DNA of 7,119 bases. It comes from Candidatus Firestoneibacteriota bacterium (GTDB lineage Bacteria; Oederibacteriota; JAAXVQ01; JAUVAV01). Position 1 is the stretch's first letter, and every line of letters starts with the position of its first letter. The stretch lies in contig DAOVYW010000125.1 in the NCBI GenBank assembly GCA_030635415.1, positions 1 through 7,119 of the forward strand, in the 5' to 3' direction. The position numbers and the translations under genes are program-made. This document shows, in pieces, positions 1 through 6,231 of this stretch. The notes under the pieces are model-generated. The model saw nothing but the letters and a program-made list of their open reading frames with translations, was not told the origin of the DNA and did no database searches.

Positions 1-675
1 GTCAAATCCGGGCATCCGCCGGTCTGGATTTTCTCCGCGTTTATCTCGGGCTTGTTGTTCTGGCTCGGGTTTTTACTCCTGGAAAAGGCGGAAGCCAAGC
101 CGGCCTCCCCAGCGGGACAAGCCCCCATGCCGCAGCACCGCAACCGGGTCCAGGATGTTTCATTCCAGGTGGCATCACCCTTGGAAATGATTAATCCGGC
201 CGCGAAGTATGCTAGTATTTCGGATATAGTAATCGACTTTTTTCATAAGCACGAATGGATTTTTGAGAAATCGGAAGACAGCACGGCCTTTCTTTCTGAA
301 ATCCGTGGCACGAATGGGGTTTTTCAGTGTGTCGCTCAAGTGGATGAGCCGGATGGGGTTACTTTTTTTGTGGTTTTAGATTCTAAGATTCCAATTGCCA
401 AAGTGCCGAAAGTAATCGAGTTTTTAAACCGTGTCAATTATCAATTGTATGCCGGAAATTTTGAAATGGATTGCCGGGATGCTGAAATTCGCTATAAGGA
501 TACAATAGACGCCAGGGGAGGAGTATTAACGCCCTTGATGATGGAAGTAATGTTTTTCAGAAATCTTTTTACCATGGATGAATATGTGCCCGCTATTATG
601 AGCGTAGCCTATACCGAAATTACGGCGTCTCAGGCCTTTATGCAAATGGCGAGAAACCGTGAAGTTGAATCCTGA
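1..675 (+). CDS. YbjN-domain protein with N-terminal membrane segment, 5' partial
   Basis: The frame is open from the first base, so the gene very probably starts left of the window. TTG at 52 and ATG at 127 are possible internal starts, but neither has a convincing Shine-Dalgarno sequence. The visible N-terminus is a hydrophobic stretch (about bases 22-81, with an FISGLLFWLGFLLL core), which looks like a membrane anchor or signal segment. A low-complexity Ala/Pro-rich linker follows. From about base 205 to the end lies a YbjN-type domain: a helix with a DFFHKHEW core, a central strand ending VVLDSKIP, then VIEFLNRVNYQLYAGNFEMD and the EIRYKDTID strand, and a C-terminal helix with DEYVPAIMSV. 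The Asn-Tyr...G-x-F-E-x-D...E-I-R-Y pattern is the family hallmark as I know it. YbjN proteins are linked in enterobacteria to stress and motility regulation, but no biochemical activity is established, so no specific role is claimed. It converges on the PpiD-like gene. Family call good; 5' end unknown. Confidence 0.8.
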   Translation, partial: VKSGHPPVWIFSAFISGLLFWLGFLLLEKAEAKPASPAGQAPMPQHRNRVQDVSFQVASPLEMINPAAKYASISDIVIDFFHKHEWIFEKSEDSTAFLSEIRGTNGVFQCVAQVDEPDGVTFFVVLDSKIPIAKVPKVIEFLNRVNYQLYAGNFEMDCRDAEIRYKDTIDARGGVLTPLMMEVMFFRNLFTMDEYVPAIMSVAYTEITASQAFMQMARNREVES

Positions 676-699
676 ACTATTTTTCCTTTGGCTCCCCGG

Positions 700-2199
700 C
701 TATTCGCGGCCGCTGCCGGTTTCCCCGGCGTTCTGGTTGTTATTCTCGGTAAGTATATTATTAGTGATTTTCGCATGCTGACGCGTCCATTGCATCCAAT
801 TCCGCTCCAGTTCCTCGGCCCGCAGGGAGGTTAGATTTACCATGGCCGTTTCCCGCTCCAGTGGGTAAAGCTGTTCATTAAAAGGCCGGTGTTGTTCGTC
901 CGCTACTTCCACGAAACAAATCAACTCGCCACAGGCAATATGTGAACTTGGGGTTCGCAGGGAAAGATTAAAAGCCTGGTCGAGCAGGTCTTCGCTCTGC
1001 GCAACCCCGGGGATGGGAGTGCCTTCCTGGAGCCAGGGCGTGGTAACCAGCTTGAGTTGGGCTTGAGCGGCGGCCTGGCTGAGATTGTTGGTTTTTTGCA
1101 GCCGGTTTTGAAAGGCGAGGAGGGCTTTTTGCGTGGATTGCTTAGCCTTCTTCTCTTTGAACAGCTTTAGGATGTCTTTCCTGACTCCGGCATAAGTGGA
1201 TTTTTTCTCTTCATGACGGTCCATTACCTTGATCAGGTGGTAACCGAAGGGTGTTTCCACCGGGTCTGAAAGCATGCCGGGTTTTAATTTAAAAGCGGCT
1301 TGCTCGAAGGCCGGGACCATGGTTCCCCGCCGGAAGAATCCCAAGTCGCCGCCTTTTTCCCTGCTTCCCGGATCATCAGAATGCTCTCTCGCAATTTCAG
1401 CGAAATCAGCTCCCTGAAGAAGGTCATGCTTGAAGTTTTCAAGCTTGATTTTTGCCGTCAGCTTTTCTTCTTCGGTGGCCTGATCCCCCGCGGATACTAG
1501 AATATGGGAAGCTCGTACTTCAGCCGGCTGATCAAAAGAAGCCTGATGCTCCTGGTAATGGTTTTTCAACTCGGACTCCGGAATTTTTATTTTATCCAAG
1601 CCGGATTTCCAGTTAAAAACCACCAAGTGGAGTTTTAATTTCCGGGAACGGGCAAGAAGATAATCGCGTACCGCAGATTCGGTTACGACCACCGAATCCC
1701 GGAGAAATTGTCTCATTTTAATGACCACGATGGCATTTCTCTGTTCGGCCTCGAATTCCTCGGGAGACAGCCGATGATAACTAAGTACGGACAGATATTT
1801 GTCCTGAGAGAATTGTCCCTGGTGTTGGAAGGCGGGAAGCGAAGCGATTCGCATGGCTAATTCCTCGGGAAATACCTGGAATTTCATTTTTTGAGACTCC
1901 TGTTGCAGGAGAAGCTTATCAATCAAGCCGGCTATCAACTTGCGGCGTTGGCGCTGGATTTCCTGCGGATCCGGTTCTTCTTCGGAATTCCCGAAATAGA
2001 GGCGGTAGTGCTCATCCCAGAGCCGTCCGAAGTCCGCGTAAGAAATAGCTTGGTCATTGACCACGGCGGCAGACTGCAACTTCATGACGTCCCCGCGCCG
2101 CCCCATGTCCATTCCCCAAACGAAGAAGATGGTGCCGACAAAAGCCGCTACCACAAACCAAAGAATGATTCTCATGTGTTTTCGCATATTTTTCATCAT
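700..2199 (-). CDS. PpiD/SurA-like membrane-anchored peptidyl-prolyl cis-trans isomerase (parvulin)
   Basis: Predicted periplasmic folding factor that isomerises Xaa-Pro bonds and chaperones exported proteins. The 499 residues run: a short basic N-terminus; one membrane helix at about 9-29 (IILWFVVAAFVGTIFFVWG); a SurA_N-like helical chaperone region at about 45-180, opening with AAVVNDQAISYADFGRLW; one parvulin (PPIC-type) domain at about 226-328; and a C-terminal helical region. Parvulin hallmarks seen are EVRASHILV (227-235), GGDLGFFRRGTMVPAFEQA (283-301) and TPFGYHLIKVMDR (316-328). One anchor plus one parvulin domain resembles PpiD more than soluble SurA, which has a cleaved signal and usually two parvulin domains. 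At 499 residues it is shorter than E. coli PpiD (about 620). Start: the ATG at 2199 is followed directly by another at 2196; an AGGGAG ribosome binding site at 2217-2212 lies 12 bases ahead of the first, so 2199 is preferred. It is convergent with the YbjN gene, and repeat A lies about 60 bases upstream. Confidence 0.92.
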   Translation of the reverse strand: MMKNMRKHMRIILWFVVAAFVGTIFFVWGMDMGRRGDVMKLQSAAVVNDQAISYADFGRLWDEHYRLYFGNSEEEPDPQEIQRQRRKLIAGLIDKLLLQQESQKMKFQVFPEELAMRIASLPAFQHQGQFSQDKYLSVLSYHRLSPEEFEAEQRNAIVVIKMRQFLRDSVVVTESAVRDYLLARSRKLKLHLVVFNWKSGLDKIKIPESELKNHYQEHQASFDQPAEVRASHILVSAGDQATEEEKLTAKIKLENFKHDLLQGADFAEIAREHSDDPGSREKGGDLGFFRRGTMVPAFEQAAFKLKPGMLSDPVETPFGYHLIKVMDRHEEKKSTYAGVRKDILKLFKEKKAKQSTQKALLAFQNRLQKTNNLSQAAAQAQLKLVTTPWLQEGTPIPGVAQSEDLLDQAFNLSLRTPSSHIACGELICFVEVADEQHRPFNEQLYPLERETAMVNLTSLRAEELERNWMQWTRQHAKITNNILTENNNQNAGETGSGRE

Positions 2200-2260
2200 A
2201 ATAACAGATTACTCCCTTTTTATTATTGTATACAAATCATACATCTTCCAGTCAGGTCTA

Positions 2261-2318
2261 GGAGTCTGAGCAATTAGTTGATTTTGTCATGCCCGCATAT
2301 AGTAAGCGGGTATCCGGA
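2261..2318. repeat. Repeat copy A: degenerate REP/MITE-like palindromic element
   Basis: The central stem is ATGCCCGC (2289-2296) against GCGGGTAT (2306-2313), pairing 8 of 8 with one G-U and a 9-base loop. The left flank (GGAGTCTGAGCAAT from 2261, then a T-rich stretch into TTTGTCAT) can be aligned with the outer arms of copies B and C, which have a G-rich start, (T)GTC/CAAT, a T-run and then GTCAT just before the hairpin. The right side ends at about TATCCGG with no matching outer arm, so this copy looks one-sided or eroded. It lies between the PpiD-like gene and the accessory block. Confidence 0.55.
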
Positions 2319-2620
2319 AAATACAACTAGCTGCTCAAGCTCCCAGGTCTGCGGAACCCAAAATCGAGCAGTTATTATAACAAAACAGGTTCAGGGTGCA
2401 AATGAATTATTTAAAAATGAGTCCATTCGTAATGATGTCATCGGATTATTCGAACTTGATGGGAAGCAAACCTTGTGTCATTATAGTGTCACCCATTGGT
2501 TAAGTTCTATGCGCGCGGCTACGGGGGGAAGTTCCTTTGGTCAATTCACATCAGCATACCTATCCAGTTTGGGTATAAGGTAATAGAGTTCTATTAAGTC
2601 AGGGATGCTGTGAAGAGAAG

Positions 2621-2626
2621 AGGAGG
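2621..2626 (+). promoter_or_regulatory. Ribosome binding site for the zinc-finger membrane protein
   Basis: AGGAGG is a perfect Shine-Dalgarno core, nine bases ahead of the ATG at 2636. This supports the 124-residue frame as a real translated gene and fixes its start. Confidence 0.8.
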
Positions 2627-2635
2627 CTGGGTGTA

Positions 2636-3010
2636 ATGTCATTATTATTAATCTTTGTTAATTTAACCATACTCTTTAGTGTTGCGGCAGTTATTCTTCA
2701 TTTTTCGGATATTACCAGTGATCCCAAATGGGTGCGGTGGTGTGGTCATGCATTGGTTTTCACCATAATTCCAATCATTGTCATTCCGGTTGTCTTTTTT
2801 TTGAAAATCCCAATCGCGCCCGCGTATATAATCGCATTAGTTTGGATTTTGATAATATTTATTTATATACGAAATAAAAGTAATAAGCATACGCACGAAG
2901 AACTGGAAATGCAGAAAAATGGGTATTGGAAATGTAGTAAGTGTCGTGAGTATAATCCGAAATTGAATCTTGTGTGTGGGAAATGTTCGACTGAAAAAGG
3001 CACTAAGTAA
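2636..3010 (+). CDS. Small membrane protein with C-terminal RanBP2-type zinc finger, function unknown
   Basis: A 124-residue protein with three predicted membrane helices at about 2-22, 38-57 and 61-79, then a charged linker (KSNKHTHEELEMQKN) and a C-terminal zinc-binding module. The module has W98, C100, C103, N107, C114 and C117. The spacing W-x-C-x2-C-x3-N-x6-C-x2-C is exactly the RanBP2-type zinc finger pattern, a fold known to bind RNA or ubiquitin in eukaryotes and found sporadically in bacteria with unknown roles. The basic IRNKSNK segment after helix 3 suggests, by the positive-inside rule, that the finger faces the cytoplasm. The start has a perfect AGGAGG site. The gene is AT-rich compared with the genes on either side, and it converges on the lipoprotein gene. 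No operon partner is visible, so it appears to be a single orphan gene. A generic two-Cys-pair zinc ribbon is the alternative reading, but the Trp and Asn favour the RanBP2 type. Confidence 0.75.
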   Translation: MSLLLIFVNLTILFSVAAVILHFSDITSDPKWVRWCGHALVFTIIPIIVIPVVFFLKIPIAPAYIIALVWILIIFIYIRNKSNKHTHEELEMQKNGYWKCSKCREYNPKLNLVCGKCSTEKGTK

Positions 3011-3127
3011 TTCTGGAACCGGAATTACTCAAAAGGTATTTGCCCCATGATTAAGCAGAGCAGCGCATCACTTAGCCGGGATATCCTAAAACTGCCGGCA
3101 TAAGGCTCCAGTTAACGGCACACTCCA

Positions 3128-3460
3128 CTAATGCTTATCACTGCTCTTTTCTTCACTAATTAAGTTTTTTAGATAGTCTTGATTAAGTTCAAAATAAAGT
3201 GTTTTGTTTACTCCGTGCTTGCTGATAGTGATTTGATCATATTTGCGACCAGCTTTTCCCACTAAGGCCTGTAACTTTAACCGGTAACCAGGATAGTGCT
3301 TGGCTATCCAATCTTTCTGTGAAGCCGGCCCACCAGGAGCACCTACTACAATCGCGGTTTCCATGCTTAGTCCTTCCAACTTTTGGTTTTTAGTGGTTAC
3401 TTCGGAATTCGAACACCCGATAATGAAAAATAAAGCTGATAAAATCAGATAGACTTTCAT
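3128..3460 (-). CDS. Small predicted lipoprotein, conserved-hypothetical type
   Basis: A 110-residue protein with a type II signal peptide: basic start (MK), hydrophobic core at 3-14 and lipobox I-I-G-C with the lipidated Cys at 16. Ser at +2 would, by the E. coli rule, send it to the outer membrane. After a flexible linker, residues about 34-97 form one compact domain: TAIVVGAP, a helix with DWIAKHYPGYRLKLQALV, KYDQITIS and TLYFELNQDYL. It resembles small uncharacterised bacterial proteins with the pattern hYPGYR...Q...G..YD.I...G....YF-[DE]-[IL]; I recall the pattern but no function. GGAGG at 3469-3465 lies four bases ahead of the ATG at 3460, which is rather close. A second ATG at 3364 (residue 33) has its own good site and would give a soluble form without the signal peptide. 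The gene converges on the zinc-finger gene, 117 bases apart, with no clear terminator between them. Confidence 0.75.
   Translation of the reverse strand: MKVYLILSALFFIIGCSNSEVTTKNQKLEGLSMETAIVVGAPGGPASQKDWIAKHYPGYRLKLQALVGKAGRKYDQITISKHGVNKTLYFELNQDYLKNLISEEKSSDKH
3371..3377 (-). promoter_or_regulatory. Internal ribosome-binding-site-like sequence ahead of Met33 of the lipoprotein
   Basis: Read on the minus strand, GGAAGGA (3377-3371) lies six bases before an in-frame ATG at 3364-3362, exactly where the conserved domain begins. It could drive a second, cytosolic 78-residue product. It may also be chance within codons for the linker. Confidence 0.35.
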
Positions 3461-3625
3461 AGTGCCTCCATGATCTATTTAATATCAACTGATAACCGGT
3501 AGTAATTTGCTTTTAAAAACAAGTATATCATTTCTGCTGAAGAGCGTCAATTTGCTTAATTTCGCACCATCCCTATAATCCGATTGGCACAGCATTGCTC
3601 AACATTGTTTTGGCTGAAGAATTCG

Positions 3626-3772
3626 CTGTCCGACACCAAAGCTTCCGGCGTTCCCGATTGTTCCGGAAGGCCGGACAGATGTGAAAGCTGGATCCCGGCC
3701 TGTCCTGGATGGTTTAGTCCAGGGATCAAGTCCGGGATGACGACCTTAAAAAACCATTATGACACGGTCTCC
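3626..3772. repeat. Repeat copy B: two tandem nested hairpins plus a family tail
   Basis: The first fold has outer arms CTGTCCG (3626-3632) and CGGACAG (3672-3678) enclosing inner arms CTTCCGG (3642-3648) and CCGGAAG (3663-3669), with a 14-base loop. The second has outer arms ATCCCGG (3692-3698) and CCGGGAT (3732-3738) enclosing TCCTGGA (3703-3709) and TCCAGGG (3718-3724), with one G-U pair and an 8-base loop. The tail, ATGACGA, a lone A-run and then TTATGACACGGTCTCC (3757-3772), matches the right end of copy C in order and in motif. The region looks like a composite of palindromic elements, probably non-autonomous, as no transposase is visible. Confidence 0.7.
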
Positions 3773-3829
3773 AAGGGGCGGAGTTAGATATTGTCCCTCA
3801 TTCCGACCCCGCTAGCCTAAGAACGGTTG

Positions 3830-3846
3830 TTACAATTTCTTACAAT
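3830..3846 (+). promoter_or_regulatory. Tandem TTACAAT direct repeat, possible regulator site
   Basis: TTACAAT occurs at 3830-3836 and again at 3840-3846, ten bases apart, so both face the same side of the helix. Read on the other strand this is GTAA-N6-GTAA, similar in form to sites bound by OmpR-family response regulators such as CpxR. It lies just upstream of the candidate RND promoter. Assignment to a regulator is inference. Confidence 0.3.
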
Positions 3847-3847
3847 C

Positions 3848-3876
3848 TTGAAATAATTATGTTACTTTTATTTTAT
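3848..3876 (+). promoter_or_regulatory. Candidate sigma70-type promoter for the RND-LolA operon
   Basis: TTGAAA (3848-3853) and TTTTAT (3871-3876) are separated by 17 bases; they match the -35 consensus at five of six positions and the -10 consensus at four of six. The surroundings are very AT-rich, and TATAAA at 3876-3881 is an alternative -10 without a good -35. Transcription from here would give a leader of roughly 70 bases carrying two hairpins. Confidence 0.3.
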
Positions 3877-3894
3877 ATAAATTCATAATAAGCA

Positions 3895-3942
3895 CCCGGT
3901 CACTATCCTGACAGACCGGGAGCAAAAAGTTAATAAACTTTT
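3895..3942 (+). promoter_or_regulatory. Two adjacent hairpins in the RND operon leader
   Basis: Hairpin 1 is GC-rich: CCCGGTC (3895-3901) pairs perfectly with GACCGGG (3914-3920) around a 12-base loop. Hairpin 2 is AT-rich: AAAAGTT (3925-3931) pairs perfectly with AACTTTT (3936-3942) around a 4-base loop, AATA, and ends at the base before the Shine-Dalgarno sequence. Neither is followed by a T-run, so these are not plain intrinsic terminators. They may be a translational control structure, a transcript-stabilising element or, for hairpin 1, a DNA operator. Confidence 0.45.
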
Positions 3943-3949
3943 AGGTGAT
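3943..3949 (+). promoter_or_regulatory. Ribosome binding site deciding the RND start
   Basis: AGGTGAT matches seven contiguous bases of the anti-Shine-Dalgarno complement and lies seven bases ahead of the ATG at 3957. The earlier in-frame candidates, GTG at 3945 and ATG at 3948, fall inside or right after this motif and have no site of their own, so 3957 is the best start. Confidence 0.65.
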
Positions 3950-3956
3950 GATAAAG

Positions 3957-6218
3957 ATGAAACTGATGATGGAAAACCTAACCTTATGGGTGGGTAAATA
4001 CCCAAAAAGCATAATCATTGCCATTATTTTACTGACCGGCTTTTTTTATTTCGGTCTTAATAAGCTGGAGGTAAGCGGCGATGTGAAATCAATGCTTTCG
4101 GAAGCCGATCCTGTGAGGATAGCCTACGACCAGGTCGACGAAACCTTTGGCGGAGCCAAATATGCAATGATTGTTATGGATATGGAAGAGGTTTTCAGTG
4201 CCGGGTCATTGCGCGAAATAGAGCAATTAACTCTGGATTTAGAAAAAATCAAAGGAGTTAATACTGTTCGGAGTATTACCAAGGCTGAAGAGATCAGGGG
4301 AGTCGCGGGCGGGATTGAGGTGGTGGAACTGATTGCAGACATCCCGGACAGTGAAGCAGAGCTTCTGGAAATAAAAAAAAGAGTATTGTCCGATGAAGAC
4401 TATGTTGGGCAGATCGTTTCCGAAAATGGTAAAATCGCGCTGATTATGGTTCAGATTTTGCCCCAGGCGGATGAAGAGAAAGTTATCAGCAATATAAAAG
4501 CGGTGTTACATAAACTCGATTTGGATGAGAAGGCTTACCTGACCGGTGATGCTGTGCTGGACACGGAAGTCGATAATATTATCTCCCGGGATATGTCAAA
4601 GTTGCTTCCCCTGGCTATGCTGGTAATGATCGGAATACTTTATTTCAGCTTTCGCAATCTAAGAGGAGTGGTTTTGCCATTACTTATTGTGGTGGTTACG
4701 GTTATCTGGACTCTGGGACTTATGGGATACCTCGGCATCCCGATTACTCCGATTAGTAATATCCTGCCGGTTATTCTTATCAGTATGGGCATAGCAGACG
4801 GGATCCATATTCTTGCCCGTTATCGGGAGGAACTTTCGCTGGGCCGGGATAAAAGGAAAGCTTTAACCAGGACCATAGTGTTCGTGGGAATGGCATGTTT
4901 TATAACCTCCATTACTACCATGGGAGGCTTTGGTTCCCTTGGCGTTTCATCCTTAAGCCTGATTAAAAGTTTTGGTTTGTTTACCGCCGTGGGAGTGGGC
5001 ATTGCCTTTATAATTACGGTTACTTTATTCCTGGCATTTCTTTTATTGCTGCGTCCCCACAAAAGAGAGCTGGTCCGTGACAAAAAAACATTCCTGCAGG
5101 GTACGCTGGTAAAATGGGCGGATTTTGTTGTGGCTAGAGCCAAAACAGTGCTGATAATCGCCGGTTTGCTTATCCTGGCAGCCGGCCTGGGGATTCCGTT
5201 TATCAGCGCTGAATCGGATTTCATAAAGTTCTTTCCGCCTGGCGGGCCGGTCAGATTAGCCTATAATGTGGTTGAGGATAATTTTGGCGGCGCGGATATT
5301 ATTCAAATTGCGGTGAAGGGCAATATCCAAGATCCTAAAATTTTGCGGGCCATGGAACATCTGCAAAATGATATTGCGGAAATTAAAATATTAAGCAAAC
5401 CGGTTTCAGTGGTCAATCTTTTGCGTAATACCAATAAAGCCCTGCACGAGGGAAAACCGGAATACAAAGTTCTGCCTGAAACAGAAGAAGAAACGGCTCA
5501 GTACCTCCTGCTCCTGTCACTGGGAGGTTCGGAGCAACTGGATAATATGCTCTCTTTTGACTATAAACATGCTTTAATCCAATCCCGGGTATCAACCTAT
5601 AAAAGCTCGGAACGGGCGGAAATGATTAATGAAGTAGAAGGCGCAATTGATAAATATTTTGACGGTAAGGCTGAGGTAGTGCTAACCGGAACGCCCATCC
5701 TGGCATGCAGAATGGTAAATCTTATGGTAAAAGGACAATTACAAAGTCTGGCCCTGGCGATTTTGTTCATCTTTATACTGATGGTTATCATCTCAAGATC
5801 ATTAATCTACGGCGCTCTTTGCATTATCCCGATTACACTCACAGTGATTCTGAACTTTGGGATAATGGGTTGGTTCAGGATACCACTGGACGTGGCTTCA
5901 GCGGTTATTGCCAGTATTGTTATTGGGATTGGAATAGACTACGCCATTCACTTTTTTAATCGTTATAAGGAAGAGCTGGCCATGGGAAAAAGGGTTGAGC
6001 AGGCATTGAAGATTACTATCTCAAATACCGGTCAGGCTATCTTTTACAATGCCGCGGCTGTGGGATTGGGTTTTTTTGTGCTGGTATTCGCAGCCATGCC
6101 GCCCCTGGGACGCATGGGCTGGATGATTGCCTTGACCATGCTTTTTTCATCAATGGCGTCTATGACCGTGCTGCCGGCATTGCTGTATATACGGGATAGG
6201 CACAAAATAAAAACCTAG
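3957..6218 (+). CDS. RND-superfamily (MMPL/HAE3-like) transporter
   Basis: Predicted proton-driven inner-membrane exporter of 753 residues, probably for a lipid or other hydrophobic substrate. It has the RND two-fold repeat. Each half has a first membrane helix (about 18-37 and 397-417), a large periplasmic loop, and a five-helix bundle (about 214-366 and 593-744). The loops open alike: GDVKSMLSEADPV...DETFGGAKYAMIV in half 1 and ESDFIKFFPPGGPV...EDNFGGADIIQIA in half 2. Each bundle carries the family motif: GIADGIHILARYREEL (D281) and GIGIDYAIHFFNRYKEEL (D661-Y662). In MmpL3-type proteins, Asp-Tyr pairs at these positions form the proton relay; here the first half keeps Asp but has Gly in place of Tyr. 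Length and layout fit HAE3/MMPL proteins better than the roughly 1000-residue AcrB type, and no membrane-fusion protein gene is present. The stop is followed after 13 bases by the LolA-like gene. An upstream GTG at 3945 would add four residues. Substrate unknown. Confidence 0.9.
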   Translation: MKLMMENLTLWVGKYPKSIIIAIILLTGFFYFGLNKLEVSGDVKSMLSEADPVRIAYDQVDETFGGAKYAMIVMDMEEVFSAGSLREIEQLTLDLEKIKGVNTVRSITKAEEIRGVAGGIEVVELIADIPDSEAELLEIKKRVLSDEDYVGQIVSENGKIALIMVQILPQADEEKVISNIKAVLHKLDLDEKAYLTGDAVLDTEVDNIISRDMSKLLPLAMLVMIGILYFSFRNLRGVVLPLLIVVVTVIWTLGLMGYLGIPITPISNILPVILISMGIADGIHILARYREELSLGRDKRKALTRTIVFVGMACFITSITTMGGFGSLGVSSLSLIKSFGLFTAVGVGIAFIITVTLFLAFLLLLRPHKRELVRDKKTFLQGTLVKWADFVVARAKTVLIIAGLLILAAGLGIPFISAESDFIKFFPPGGPVRLAYNVVEDNFGGADIIQIAVKGNIQDPKILRAMEHLQNDIAEIKILSKPVSVVNLLRNTNKALHEGKPEYKVLPETEEETAQYLLLLSLGGSEQLDNMLSFDYKHALIQSRVSTYKSSERAEMINEVEGAIDKYFDGKAEVVLTGTPILACRMVNLMVKGQLQSLALAILFIFILMVIISRSLIYGALCIIPITLTVILNFGIMGWFRIPLDVASAVIASIVIGIGIDYAIHFFNRYKEELAMGKRVEQALKITISNTGQAIFYNAAAVGLGFFVLVFAAMPPLGRMGWMIALTMLFSSMASMTVLPALLYIRDRHKIKT

Positions 6219-6231
6219 GGAGGTAATCAGT

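Larger units (their letters stand above)
2200..2635. other. Gene-poor intergenic stretch with repeat copy A and an orphan open frame
   Basis: This separates the divergent PpiD-like gene and the zinc-finger gene. It holds the PpiD ribosome binding site, repeat copy A (2261-2318) and an open frame on the + strand at 2278-2583 (101 codons). That frame could only begin with TTG, has no Shine-Dalgarno sequence, and draws its first dozen codons from the repeat. Its only internal Met is near the end. The remainder (for example RNDVIGLFELDGKQTLCHYS) resembles no family I recognise, though it stays open for about 300 bases. It may be a decayed gene 5'-truncated by the repeat, or chance. Short inverted arms CTGCTC (2331-2336) and GAGCAG (2366-2371) are also present, with no clear meaning. 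I see no RNA gene. Confidence 0.5.
3461..3956. other. Intergenic region between the divergent lipoprotein and RND operon
   Basis: About 490 bases without a credible gene. In order it contains the lipoprotein ribosome binding site, an AT-rich stretch with no recognised motif (3481-3620), repeat B with nested hairpins (3626-3772), a tandem TTACAAT motif (3830-3846), a candidate promoter (3848-3876), two adjacent leader hairpins (3895-3942) and the RND ribosome binding site. A 67-codon open frame at 3584-3787 runs through the repeat and is not taken as a gene. Confidence 0.6.

Noticed and set aside
2225..2230. TACAAT on the minus strand as a -10 box for the PpiD-like gene
   Set aside because: There is no acceptable -35 hexamer at 16-18 bases, and the implied start would lie almost on the ribosome binding site.
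1891..2277. 128-codon open frame opposite the PpiD-like gene
   Set aside because: It is antisense to a clearly conserved coding region, has no ribosome binding site or recognisable domain, and is a shadow of the real gene. The other antisense frames over the RND and LolA genes were dropped for the same reason.
3075..3099. GCCGG...CCGGC hairpin between the convergent small genes as a bidirectional terminator
   Set aside because: The arms are five bases with a 15-base loop and no T-run on either side.
3584..3599. Sigma54-like -24/-12 promoter (TTGGCAC...TTGCT)
   Set aside because: The GG to GC distance is one base short of the strict spacing sigma54 needs, and no gene follows at a suitable distance.
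2261..3772. CRISPR array or att-site-bounded prophage island
   Set aside because: The repeats are few, imperfect, palindromic and kilobases apart, with no spacers, integrase, cas or phage genes.
3584..3787. 67-codon open frame on the + strand
   Set aside because: It runs straight through the nested hairpins of repeat B, has no Shine-Dalgarno sequence, and its composition (Cys, Trp, Pro, Gly rich) reflects the repeat rather than a protein.
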